Shown in pieces: positions 40,202 through 47,943 of a stretch of DNA of 64,000 bases. Source of the stretch: Mycolicibacterium madagascariense (GTDB taxonomy: Bacteria; Actinomycetota; Actinomycetes; Mycobacteriales; Mycobacteriaceae); assembly GCF_010729665.1 (NCBI RefSeq), contig NZ_AP022610.1, positions 1,302,001 to 1,366,000 of the forward strand, in the 5' to 3' direction. Below the pieces are notes generated by a model. It was not told the origin of the DNA. It did no database searches and saw nothing but the letters and a program-made list of their open reading frames with translations. The position numbers were made by a program, and so were the translations under genes. Position 1 is the stretch's first letter. Each line of letters begins with the position of its first letter.

Positions 40202-40884
40202 CCGGTGCCGTAGGCCTTCGCGATCTCCGGTGAGTCGAGCCAGCGGGAGTACGTCGGTGACTGCGGCCAGCCCTGCGGAGAGTCCTGCCACTCCTCCTGC
40301 CGACCCCACGGCAACAGGTCGATGAGCGCGAAGGAGTGGCTGAGCTGTTCCGTGCCGCGCCCGTCGGTGTGCCAGGTGCGGTAGACGGTGTCGCCGTCAC
40401 GCAGGAACACGTTGACGGCGAAGCCTTGACCGGGAGGCGCCCCCACATCGGCGCCGAAGCTGCTCTCCGACGACGAGTACCAGTCCATTCGGTTGCCGAC
40501 CTTGGCCTTGTACGCCAGGGCCTCGTCGATGGGCCCGTTCGTCACGATCACGAAGCGGGCGTCGTAGCCGTTCAGGAACTCCAAGCGGGTGAATTGCGAC
40601 GTGAAGCCCGTGCAGCCACCGCACTGCCATTCGGCGTCGTCGAACCACATGTGGTTGTAGACGATCAGCTGGCGGCGACCGTCGAAGATCTCGGCGAGCG
40701 TGACGGGCCCGTCGGCACCGACGAGGGTGTACTTCGGCATCTCGACCATGGGCAGTCGGCGGCGCTGTGCGGCGATGTCGTCCAGTTCGCGGGTGGCGGC
40801 CTTCTCCCTGGCGCGCAACTCGTCGAGGGCCGTGCGCCACGACGCCTCGTCGACGATGGGAGGTAGGGCAGTCGTCTCGGTCAC
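40198..40884 (-). CDS. DUF899 thioredoxin-like family protein
   Basis: A 228-residue member of the DUF899 family, which has a thioredoxin-like fold. Visible are [20 protein letters not shown] residues around the strand, the CGGCTGF motif near residue 92 in place of a classic CxxC, and the aromatic [15 protein letters not shown] near the end. The family is sometimes called a dithiol-disulfide isomerase, without proof. The GTG start has AGGAGGAC just upstream, a strong ribosome site. It lies convergent to DUF1348 and next to the tetR gene. Confidence 0.82.
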   Translation of the reverse strand: MTETTALPPIVDEASWRTALDELRAREKAATRELDDIAAQRRRLPMVEMPKYTLVGADGPVTLAEIFDGRRQLIVYNHMWFDDAEWQCGGCTGFTSQFTRLEFLNGYDARFVIVTNGPIDEALAYKAKVGNRMDWYSSSESSFGADVGAPPGQGFAVNVFLRDGDTVYRTWHTDGRGTEQLSHSFALIDLLPWGRQEEWQDSPQGWPQSPTYSRWLDSPEIAKAYGTG

Positions 40885-40941
40885 GTGTCCTCCTGGTGTC
40901 GGGGTGTCCTCACCAGTATCGACCGTTCAGCCCGGGGAGAC

Positions 40942-41529
40942 TCACCGCCCGTCGATGAGGACCGCGGCGGCCGACCGGGCGTAGCGCATGGGGGCGCCGT
41001 CGTTCAGCGTGGTGCTCAGTGCCAGCGCGCCCTCGAAGAGGACGGCGAGTTGGTGGCCGACGGCGCGCGGATCGCTCACGCCGGCATCGGCGCACGTGCG
41101 GACGAGCTCGTCGATGAAGGCGAGCTTGTGGGCGTGCACGATGTCGTGCACCTCGGGCATGCCGTCGGCGGCCTCGACGGCGGCGTTGTGGAAGGGGCAG
41201 CCGCGGACCCGCCCGTCCGCACCGCCGTCGAAGATCGCCAGTAGGCGGTTGCGCGGTGTGCGGCGCGGGGCCGACAGGGCGCGCTCCAGCGGGATGGCCC
41301 GGTTCGCGTCGAGGTCGGCCAGGTACGCCTGGACGAGGACGTCCTTGCTCGGAAAGTGTTGGAAGAGCGTGCGTTTGGAGACGTGGGCGTGCTGGGCGAT
41401 GCGGTCGACGCCCGTGGCGTGGATGCCGTCTCGGTAGAACAGCGTCCGTGCCGCGGCCAGGATGCGTTCGCGCGCGCCGCGCCCGCCGCTCTCGAATTGC
41501 GCCCCGGAGGTGCCGTCTACGCCCGCCAT
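40942..41529 (-). CDS. TetR-family transcriptional repressor
   Basis: A 195-residue repressor. The helix-turn-helix (about 20-65) reads RILAAARTLFYRDGIHATGVDRIAQHAHVSKRTLFQHF-like with the recognition helix VSKRTLFQHFPSK; the rest is the helical ligand domain with CPFHNAAVEA. The ATG at 41529 is seven bases after a -10 box, TATACT (41542-41537), so the mRNA is probably leaderless. Longer open frames upstream are shadows of neighbouring genes. Paired operator sequences between it and the NmrA gene suggest that it represses both. Confidence 0.87.
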   Translation of the reverse strand: MAGVDGTSGAQFESGGRGARERILAAARTLFYRDGIHATGVDRIAQHAHVSKRTLFQHFPSKDVLVQAYLADLDANRAIPLERALSAPRRTPRNRLLAIFDGGADGRVRGCPFHNAAVEAADGMPEVHDIVHAHKLAFIDELVRTCADAGVSDPRAVGHQLAVLFEGALALSTTLNDGAPMRYARSAAAVLIDGR

Positions 41530-41536
41530 GCCAGTG

Positions 41537-41603
41537 AGTATACAGATCTGTTTACACATGCCCATCGAACCGGTACGGTCTAGACGTACACAGATCGGTT
41601 TAC
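41537..41603. promoter_or_regulatory. Two operator copies between tetR and the NmrA-like gene
   Basis: ACAGATCTGTTTAC (41542-41555) and ACAGATCGGTTTAC (41590-41603) differ at one base and are 48 bases apart. The first contains the perfect palindrome ACAGATCTGT and overlaps the -10 box (TATACT) of tetR; the second lies upstream of the NmrA-like gene. Confidence 0.65.
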
Positions 41604-41619
41604 TTCGAAGGGTATCGGC

Positions 41620-42540
41620 ATGACTGAACACGACCTCGTCCTCGTCACCGCAGCGACCGGCAAGACGGGGATGCCCGTGGTGGCGGCACTTCGCGAGCGC
41701 GGGCTCCCGGTGCGCGCCCTCGTGCACCGTCTCGACGAGCGCGCCGACCGCCTGACCGCCCTCGGTGTCGACGTCGTCGAGGGCGACCTGCTCGACGCCG
41801 ACGCGGTGAGCCGAGCGACCGAGGGGGTGGGCACCGCGTACTTCTGCTACCCCATCACGCCGGGATTGCTCGACGCGACGGGCCTGTTCGCCCAGGCCGC
41901 CTCCGAGGCGGGCGTGCGGGCGGTGGTGAACATGTCGCAGATCTCCGCCCGCCGACAAGCCAAGAGCCACGCGGCCTTTCAGCACTGGCTGAGTGAGCGA
42001 CTGTTCGACTCCACCACGATGATGACCACGCACCTGCGTCCGACGTTCTTCGGTGCGTGGCTGACCATGAAGTGGGTGCCGGGGGTCGTGGGTTGGAGCG
42101 TCGAGGACGGCACGGGTGTGCTGCGGTTGCCGTTCGGGGCCGGCCGCCATGGACCGATCGCCGAGACCGATCAGGGTCGCTTCATCGCCGCCGTGCTGGC
42201 GAATCCGGTTCCGCACGATCGCCAGACGTATGCGCTGACCGGCCCGGTCGACCTCGACCATCACCAGATCGCCGACGAATTGGCCGGTGCGCTCGGCATC
42301 CCGGTGCGCTACGAATCCATCGAGATCCCGGTCTTCTCCGAGGCGCTGCTGCAGGCGGGTTACCCGCCGTTCCTCGTCCAGCACCTGGCGAGCGTGGCGC
42401 AGAACTACCGCGAGGGCGTCTTCGCGGGCGCCAACGACCTCGTCGAGGTGGTGACCGGCACCGCGGCGCAGACGGTTCGGCAGTTCGCCGCGGCCAACCG
42501 CTCTGCGTTCCTCGAGGACGGGCTCGTCCAGACCCGTTGA
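41620..42540 (+). CDS. NmrA-like NAD(P)-binding protein
   Basis: A 306-residue atypical SDR. The nucleotide-binding motif is VTAATGKTGMPVVAAL and the region VNMSQISARRQAKSHAAFQHW replaces the usual YxxxK site; such proteins are quinone oxidoreductase-like or redox sensors. The ATG follows GAAGG by seven bases. It is divergent from a TetR gene with shared operator copies, a common arrangement for stress-induced detoxification enzymes. The actual substrate is unknown. Confidence 0.82.
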   Translation: MTEHDLVLVTAATGKTGMPVVAALRERGLPVRALVHRLDERADRLTALGVDVVEGDLLDADAVSRATEGVGTAYFCYPITPGLLDATGLFAQAASEAGVRAVVNMSQISARRQAKSHAAFQHWLSERLFDSTTMMTTHLRPTFFGAWLTMKWVPGVVGWSVEDGTGVLRLPFGAGRHGPIAETDQGRFIAAVLANPVPHDRQTYALTGPVDLDHHQIADELAGALGIPVRYESIEIPVFSEALLQAGYPPFLVQHLASVAQNYREGVFAGANDLVEVVTGTAAQTVRQFAAANRSAFLEDGLVQTR

Positions 42541-42562
42541 GCCGACGTAATGGCCCTGGCAT

Positions 42563-42578
42563 TCGAACATCAGTTCGA
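42563..42578 (+). promoter_or_regulatory. LexA (SOS) box upstream of dnaE2
   Basis: TCGAACATCAGTTCGA matches the mycobacterial consensus TCGAAC-N4-GTTCGA exactly. TAGGGT (42580-42585) follows at once and ends six bases before the ATG, so LexA would cover the polymerase site next to the -10 box. Confidence 0.92.
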
Positions 42579-42591
42579 CTAGGGTGAGGGG

Positions 42592-45500
42592 ATGGGCTGG
42601 AACGACGGGCCGTCGACCTGGGGCGAGATGGAGCGCGTGCTCACCAGCAAGCCGCGCCGCGCCGGGTCGCGCCTGCCCGAGCCGACCGGTGACGGCGGCG
42701 ACAGTCCCGCCTGGTCTCGCAAGCGGGGGAGCTACGAGGCGCCGGACCGACCCGCCGGGACGGTCTCCTCGGTGCCCTATGCCGAGCTGCACGCCCACTC
42801 GGCGTACAGCTTCCTGGACGGTGCGAGCACACCGGAGGAGCTCGTCGAGGAGGCCGCCCGGTTGAACCTGCGCGCCATCGCGCTGACCGACCACGACGGG
42901 TTGTACGGCGTGGTCCGGTTCGCCGAGGCGGCCAGGGAACTCGACGTGCAGACGGTGTTCGGCGCCGAACTCTCGCTGGGCAACGTCGCCCGCACCGAGA
43001 TGCCCGACCCGCCCGGGCCGCATCTGCTGGTGCTGGCGCGGGGGCCCGAGGGCTACCGCCGGTTGTCGCGCGAGTTGGCCAAGGCCCACCTGGCCGGAGG
43101 GGAGAAGGGCAAGCCCCGCTACGACTACGACGCACTGACCGAAGCGGCGGGCGGGCACTGGCACGTCCTCACCGGATGCCGCAAGGGCCATGTGCGTCAA
43201 GCACTCTCGACGGGCGGTCCGGAGGCGGCCGAGGCGGCGCTCGCCGACCTGGTCGACCGGTTCGGGCGCACGCGGGTCAGCGTCGAACTCACCCACCACG
43301 GTCACCCCCGCGACGACGAGGTCAATGCGGTGCTCGCCGCGCTGGCGCCACGGTTCGGGATCGGCGTCGTCGCCACCACCGCCGCCCACTTCGCCGAACC
43401 GTCCCGCGGCCGGTTGGCCATGGCCATGGGTGCCATCCGGGCCAGGAATTCACTCGATGACGCCGCGGGTTGGCTTGCGCCCCTTGGCGGTTCGCATCTG
43501 CGATCGGGGGAGGAGATGGCACGGTCGTTCACCCGCCACCCCGAGGCGGTGACGGCCGCCGCCGAACTCGGCGAGCAGTGCGCGTTCGGGCTGGCGCTCA
43601 TCGCCCCGAAGCTGCCACCGTTCGACGTGCCCCCGGGTCACACCGAGGACAGCTGGCTGCGGCACCTCACCATGGTCGGCGCCCGCAACCGCTACGGCCC
43701 GCCCGAGCGCGCCCCGCTGGCCTACGCGCAGATCGAGCACGAGCTGAGGGTCATCAGCCAGCTGAGCTTTCCCGGCTACTTCCTGGTCGTCCACGACATC
43801 ACGCAGTTCTGCCGCGACAACGGCATCCTGGCCCAGGGCCGGGGGTCGGCGGCCAACTCCGCGGTCTGCTACGCACTCGGCGTCACGCACGTCGACCCGG
43901 TGGCCAACGAGCTGCTGTTCGAGCGGTTCCTGTCACCGGCGCGCGACGGCCCGCCCGACATCGACATCGACATCGAATCGGACCTGCGTGAGGACGCGAT
44001 CCAGTACGTCTACGAGCGCTACGGTCGCGATTACGCCGCGCAGGTGGCCAACGTCATCACCTACCGCGGCCGAAGTGCGGTGCGCGACATGGCCCGTGCG
44101 CTGGGCTTCTCCCAGGGGCAGCAGGATGCCTGGAGCAAGCAGGTCAACAGGTGGAACGGTCTGGCCGACTCACCGGACGTCGAGGAGATCCCCGAGCAGG
44201 TGATCGACCTCGCGCTGGAGATCAAGGATCTGCCGCGGCACATGGGCATCCACTCCGGCGGCATGGTGATCTGCGACCGGCCGATCGCCGACGTGTGCCC
44301 GGTGGAGTGGGCGCGGATGGCCAACCGCAGCGTGCTGCAGTGGGACAAGGATGATTGCGCCGCAATCGGTTTGGTGAAGTTCGACATGCTCGGGCTCGGC
44401 ATGCTCTCGGCGCTGCACTATGCCATCGACCTGGCCGCCGAGCACAAGGGCATCGAGGTCGACCTGGCCAAGCTCGACCTGAGCGAAGCGGCCGTGTACG
44501 AGATGCTGCAGCGGGCCGACTCCGTGGGGGTGTTCCAGGTGGAGTCCCGTGCCCAGATGGCCACGCTGCCGCGGTTGAAGCCGCGGGTGTTCTACGACCT
44601 GGTGGTCGAGGTCGCCCTGATCCGCCCCGGGCCCATCCAGGGTGGGTCGGTGCACCCCTACATCAAACGCCGCAACGGGGAGGAAGAAGTCACCTACGAC
44701 CATCCGTCGATGGAGCAGGCGCTGCGAAAGACGTTGGGCGTGCCGCTCTTTCAAGAACAGCTGATGCAGTTGGCCGTGGACTGCGCCGGCTTCTCCGGTG
44801 CCGAGGCCGACCAGTTGCGCCGGGCCATGGGCTCCAAGCGGTCCGCGCAGAAGATGCAGCGGCTGCGCGGCCGGTTCTACGACGGCATGCGCGAACGGCA
44901 CGGCATCACCGGCGACGTCGCCGACCGGATCTACGAGAAGCTGGAGGCGTTCGCCAACTTCGGCTTCCCGGAGAGCCATTCGCTGAGTTTCGCCTCGCTG
45001 GTGTTCTACTCGTCGTGGTTCAAGCTGCACCATCCGGCGGTGTTCTGCGCCGCGCTGCTGCGGGCCCAGCCGATGGGTTTCTACTCGCCGCAGTCGCTGG
45101 TCGCCGACGCCCGCAGGCACGGGGTGCTGGTGCACGGTCCGGAGGTGAACGCCAGCCTGACGCACGCGACGCTGGAGAACGACGGTCTCGAGGTGCGGCT
45201 CGGCCTCGGCGCGGTCCGGCACATCGGTGACGAGCTGGCCGATCGCATCGTCGAGGACCGAAGGGCCAACGGCCCGTTCACGTCTCTGGTGGATCTGGCC
45301 GGCCGGGTGCAGCTGTCGGTGCCGCAGACCGAGGCGCTGGCCACCGCGGGTGCGCTCAGTTGTTTCGGCATCGAACGGCGAGAGGCGCTGTGGGCGGCCG
45401 GCGCGGCGGCCTCGGAGCGTCCGGACCGGTTGCCCGGTGTCGGGTCCTCCTCGCACGTGCCGTCGCTGCCCGGCATGACCGAACTCGAGTTGACCGCCGC

Positions 45501-45888
45501 CGACGTCTGGGCCACCGGCGTCTCGCCGAACAGTCACCCGGTCCAGTTCCTACGGGAGAACCTCGATGCGATGGGCGTGGTGCCCGCCAACCAACTGCTG
45601 TCGGTGCCCGACGGCAGCCGCGTCCTCGTCGCGGGCGCGGTGACCCACCGGCAGCGACCGGCGACGGCGCAGGGCGTGACGTTCATGAACCTGGAGGACG
45701 AGACGGGGATGGTCAACGTCATGTGCTCGCGCGGGGTGTGGGGCCGACACCGCAAGCTGGCGCAGACGGCGTCGGCCCTGGTGATCCGCGGCATCGTGCA
45801 GAACGCGACGGGGGCCGTCACCATCGCCGCGGATCGGATGAGTCCCATCGACCTGCGGGTGAAGACGACGTCGCGGGACTTCCAGTGA
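42592..45888 (+). CDS. dnaE2: Error-prone DNA polymerase DnaE2
   Basis: A 1098-residue C-family polymerase that performs damage-induced mutagenic translesion synthesis with ImuA' and ImuB. An N-terminal PHP domain (about 60-270) starts YAELHAHSAYSFLDG; the catalytic aspartates are in PDIDIDIESD near residue 453; the helix-hairpin-helix and OB-fold regions occupy the C-terminal third. It lacks the extended tail of the replicative DnaE1. The ATG at 42592 comes straight after a LexA box and -10 element, indicating tight SOS control. A repeated, palindromic sequence follows its stop. Confidence 0.94.
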   Translation: MGWNDGPSTWGEMERVLTSKPRRAGSRLPEPTGDGGDSPAWSRKRGSYEAPDRPAGTVSSVPYAELHAHSAYSFLDGASTPEELVEEAARLNLRAIALTDHDGLYGVVRFAEAARELDVQTVFGAELSLGNVARTEMPDPPGPHLLVLARGPEGYRRLSRELAKAHLAGGEKGKPRYDYDALTEAAGGHWHVLTGCRKGHVRQALSTGGPEAAEAALADLVDRFGRTRVSVELTHHGHPRDDEVNAVLAALAPRFGIGVVATTAAHFAEPSRGRLAMAMGAIRARNSLDDAAGWLAPLGGSHLRSGEEMARSFTRHPEAVTAAAELGEQCAFGLALIAPKLPPFDVPPGHTEDSWLRHLTMVGARNRYGPPERAPLAYAQIEHELRVISQLSFPGYFLVVHDITQFCRDNGILAQGRGSAANSAVCYALGVTHVDPVANELLFERFLSPARDGPPDIDIDIESDLREDAIQYVYERYGRDYAAQVANVITYRGRSAVRDMARALGFSQGQQDAWSKQVNRWNGLADSPDVEEIPEQVIDLALEIKDLPRHMGIHSGGMVICDRPIADVCPVEWARMANRSVLQWDKDDCAAIGLVKFDMLGLGMLSALHYAIDLAAEHKGIEVDLAKLDLSEAAVYEMLQRADSVGVFQVESRAQMATLPRLKPRVFYDLVVEVALIRPGPIQGGSVHPYIKRRNGEEEVTYDHPSMEQALRKTLGVPLFQEQLMQLAVDCAGFSGAEADQLRRAMGSKRSAQKMQRLRGRFYDGMRERHGITGDVADRIYEKLEAFANFGFPESHSLSFASLVFYSSWFKLHHPAVFCAALLRAQPMGFYSPQSLVADARRHGVLVHGPEVNASLTHATLENDGLEVRLGLGAVRHIGDELADRIVEDRRANGPFTSLVDLAGRVQLSVPQTEALATAGALSCFGIERREALWAAGAAASERPDRLPGVGSSSHVPSLPGMTELELTAADVWATGVSPNSHPVQFLRENLDAMGVVPANQLLSVPDGSRVLVAGAVTHRQRPATAQGVTFMNLEDETGMVNVMCSRGVWGRHRKLAQTASALVIRGIVQNATGAVTIAADRMSPIDLRVKTTSRDFQ

Positions 45889-45995
45889 TCGAGCCCCGCG
45901 GGACTTCGAGTAGTCGCGGACTTCCGGTGATCGAGCCGCGAGATTGCGCTGAGTCGAGGACTCTCTCGCACTTTCGTCGACTCAGTGCAATCTCG
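45871..45995. repeat. Direct repeat and long palindrome at the end of dnaE2
   Basis: TCGCGGGACTTCCAGTGATC starts at 45871 and overlaps the dnaE2 stop; a close copy starts at 45914. They are followed by the arms CGAGATTGCGCTGAGTCGA (45939-45957) and TCGACTCAGTGCAATCTCG (45977-45995), 18 of 19 bases complementary with a 19-base loop. The element fills most of the gap before the nitroreductase gene. Confidence 0.8.
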
Positions 45996-46036
45996 GGGGC
46001 CGAGGGCGCCGAGAGCGGCGAATGTAGTCTCCGAAC

Positions 46037-46687
46037 ATGACCTCGCAGCCCCTCGATCTCACCCTCGATCAACTCCTGACGACGACCCGTTCGGTCCGCA
46101 AACGCCTCGATCTGGAGAAGCCCGTTCCTCGCGAGGTCATCATGGAATGTCTCGAGCTGGCACTGCAGGCACCGACGGGATCCAACGCCCAGGGCTGGCA
46201 GTTCGTCTTCGTCGACGATCCCGAGAAGAAGAAGGCCATCGCCGAGGTCTACCGGACCGCGGCCACGCCCTACCTCGACGCGCCCAAGCCCACCTACGGC
46301 GACAGCCGCGACGAGCGCACGCCGCTGGTCGTCGACTCGGCCAAGTACCTCAACGACCACCTGCACGAGGTGCCCGCGATGTTCATCCCCTGCCTGGAGG
46401 GCCGTCCCGACGGAGCTCCCGCCGGGATGAGCGCCGGCTTCTGGGGGTCGATCCTGCCCGCCGCGTGGAGCTTCATGCTGGCGCTGCGCTCACGTGGCCT
46501 CGGGTCGGCGTGGACGACGCTGCACCTGATCGGCGACGGCGAGAAGCAGGTCGCCGAGATCCTCGGCATCCCGTTCGACCAGTACAGCCAGGGTGGTCTG
46601 TTCCCGATCGCCTACACGAAGGGCACGGACTTCAAGCCGGCCAAGCGGCTGCCCGCCGAGCAACTCAGTCACTGGAACAGCTGGTAG
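46037..46687 (+). CDS. Nitroreductase family FMN oxidoreductase
   Basis: A 216-residue FMN-dependent nitroreductase-fold protein, like Rv3368c. The N-terminal TTRSVRKRL binds the FMN phosphate and LQAPTGSNAQGWQF is the family motif; GIPFDQYSQGGLFPIAY lies by the dimer interface. Substrates of such enzymes include quinones and nitro compounds; the natural one is unknown. The ATG is exactly six bases after TAGTCT (46025-46030), so the transcript is probably leaderless. It converges on trmL with seven bases between the stops. Confidence 0.85.
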   Translation: MTSQPLDLTLDQLLTTTRSVRKRLDLEKPVPREVIMECLELALQAPTGSNAQGWQFVFVDDPEKKKAIAEVYRTAATPYLDAPKPTYGDSRDERTPLVVDSAKYLNDHLHEVPAMFIPCLEGRPDGAPAGMSAGFWGSILPAAWSFMLALRSRGLGSAWTTLHLIGDGEKQVAEILGIPFDQYSQGGLFPIAYTKGTDFKPAKRLPAEQLSHWNSW

Positions 46688-46694
46688 CGCGCCC

Positions 46695-47159
46695 TCACAC
46701 CGCGCCGGCGAACCCCTGCTGGCGCCACGCCTCGTAGACGGCGACCGCGGCCGCGTTGGACAGATTCAGCGAACGCCGGCCCGCCAGCATCGGGATGCGC
46801 ACCCGCATGGTGACGTGCGGGTCGGCCAGGGTCTGCGGATCCAGGCCGGTCGGCTCCGGGCCGAAGAGCAGCACGTCACCGGGTCGGTAGTCGACGTCGC
46901 CGAAGGACGCGTCGGCATGCGCGGTGAACGCGAACACCCTGGCGGGCATCACCGCGCGCCAGGCCGCCGCCAGGTCCGCGTGCACCGTGACCGAGGCCAG
47001 GTCGTGATAGTCCAACCCCGCCCGACGCAGCTTGGGCTCCGACAGGTCGAAGCCGAGGGGTTCCACGAGGTGCAGTTCGCACCCCGTCCCGGCGACCATC
47101 CGGATCGCGTTGCCGGTGTTCGGCGCGATCCGCGGGGAGTTGAACATGACCCTGAACAA
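46695..47159 (-). CDS. trmL: tRNA (cytidine/uridine-34 2'-O)-methyltransferase TrmL
   Basis: A 154-residue SPOUT (SpoU-type) methyltransferase that 2'-O-methylates the wobble base of certain tRNA-Leu. The motifs are PRIAPNTGNAIRM (motif 1), LLFGPEPTGL (motif 2) and RIPMLAGRRSLNLSNAAAVA (motif 3), which forms the knot that binds S-adenosylmethionine. The TTG at 47159 is five bases after GGGAGG and gives the length of the M. tuberculosis homologue (Rv3366); an ATG at 47147 would cut four residues. Confidence 0.9.
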   Translation of the reverse strand: MFRVMFNSPRIAPNTGNAIRMVAGTGCELHLVEPLGFDLSEPKLRRAGLDYHDLASVTVHADLAAAWRAVMPARVFAFTAHADASFGDVDYRPGDVLLFGPEPTGLDPQTLADPHVTMRVRIPMLAGRRSLNLSNAAAVAVYEAWRQQGFAGAV

Positions 47160-47352
47160 CGCAACCTCCCGGCATCGAGTACCCGAAGGGTACGGACCAC
47201 GAGATCCGGCACACATGTTGAACTCGTCGACCAGTAGTATCCAGTATGTTCAGTATGGGAGGCATCCTCTGGTTGGCTCCACGTTCGCCCAAGACCACGG
47301 CAGCGCTCATCGGGTTGGGGGCAGCACTGGTTTCCCTCCTCGAGGAGTTGGC

Positions 47353-47697
47353 ATGAGCACTACGGACTCGCTCGACGGTCTGGCCGCCGAACGCGAGCGG
47401 ATCTGGGCCCAGACGCGTGAGTACACGGAGAATCGTGCGCTGATCGAGCAGGCCAAGGGCATGTTGATGTTCGTCTACGGCCTCGATGCGGACGCCGCCT
47501 TCGACGCCCTGCGGTCCCAGTCTCAGGAGCACAACGTCAAACTCGTGCTCATCGCCGAGCAGGTGGTGAAGGATCTCGTCGAACTCGCCAAGAACAAGGG
47601 CCCGGCGCGCAGGCTCGCCTTCGACGGTCTGATGCACAGCGCCCATCAGCGCATCGCCGACGTCGCCCAGCGCGCGGAGTCCCCAGCGACGGACTGA
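47353..47697 (+). CDS. Small stand-alone ANTAR-domain protein
   Basis: A 114-residue protein whose central part ENRALIEQAKGMLMFVYG and the following helices match the ANTAR RNA-binding domain, which promotes antitermination by binding paired hexaloop hairpins in mRNA leaders. No receiver or GAF domain is attached, so it may be controlled by expression or by a partner. The ATG at 47353 follows GAGGAG by five bases. It stands alone between trmL and the conservon. The upstream region has three AGTAT steps (about 47235-47260), possibly a promoter or operator. Confidence 0.72.
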   Translation: MSTTDSLDGLAAERERIWAQTREYTENRALIEQAKGMLMFVYGLDADAAFDALRSQSQEHNVKLVLIAEQVVKDLVELAKNKGPARRLAFDGLMHSAHQRIADVAQRAESPATD

Positions 47698-47943
47698 CCG
47701 GTCTCGGTACGGCAACGACTTTCGTTCGTATATCACACGACCGCGCAACGGCGGGGTCACGAACTCTGTCCGTTCAATGGGAATTGTGGAAACCCCCGCG
47801 CTTCGCTGTCATACTCGACGAATTGCCGGGTGGGCTGATCCTCCGGCGCCTGCGACGATGCGGGCGGACAGCACAGAAAGCTCCATGGACCACGCGCGAT
47901 CAGAGATTTGCCTTCTAGCGACCGGCAGCACGGCCGAGTCGTC

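Noticed and set aside
40942..43389. 815-codon version of the TetR gene
   Set aside because: The extra 600 codons are antisense to the NmrA-like gene and dnaE2; the leaderless ATG at 41529 gives a normal TetR length.
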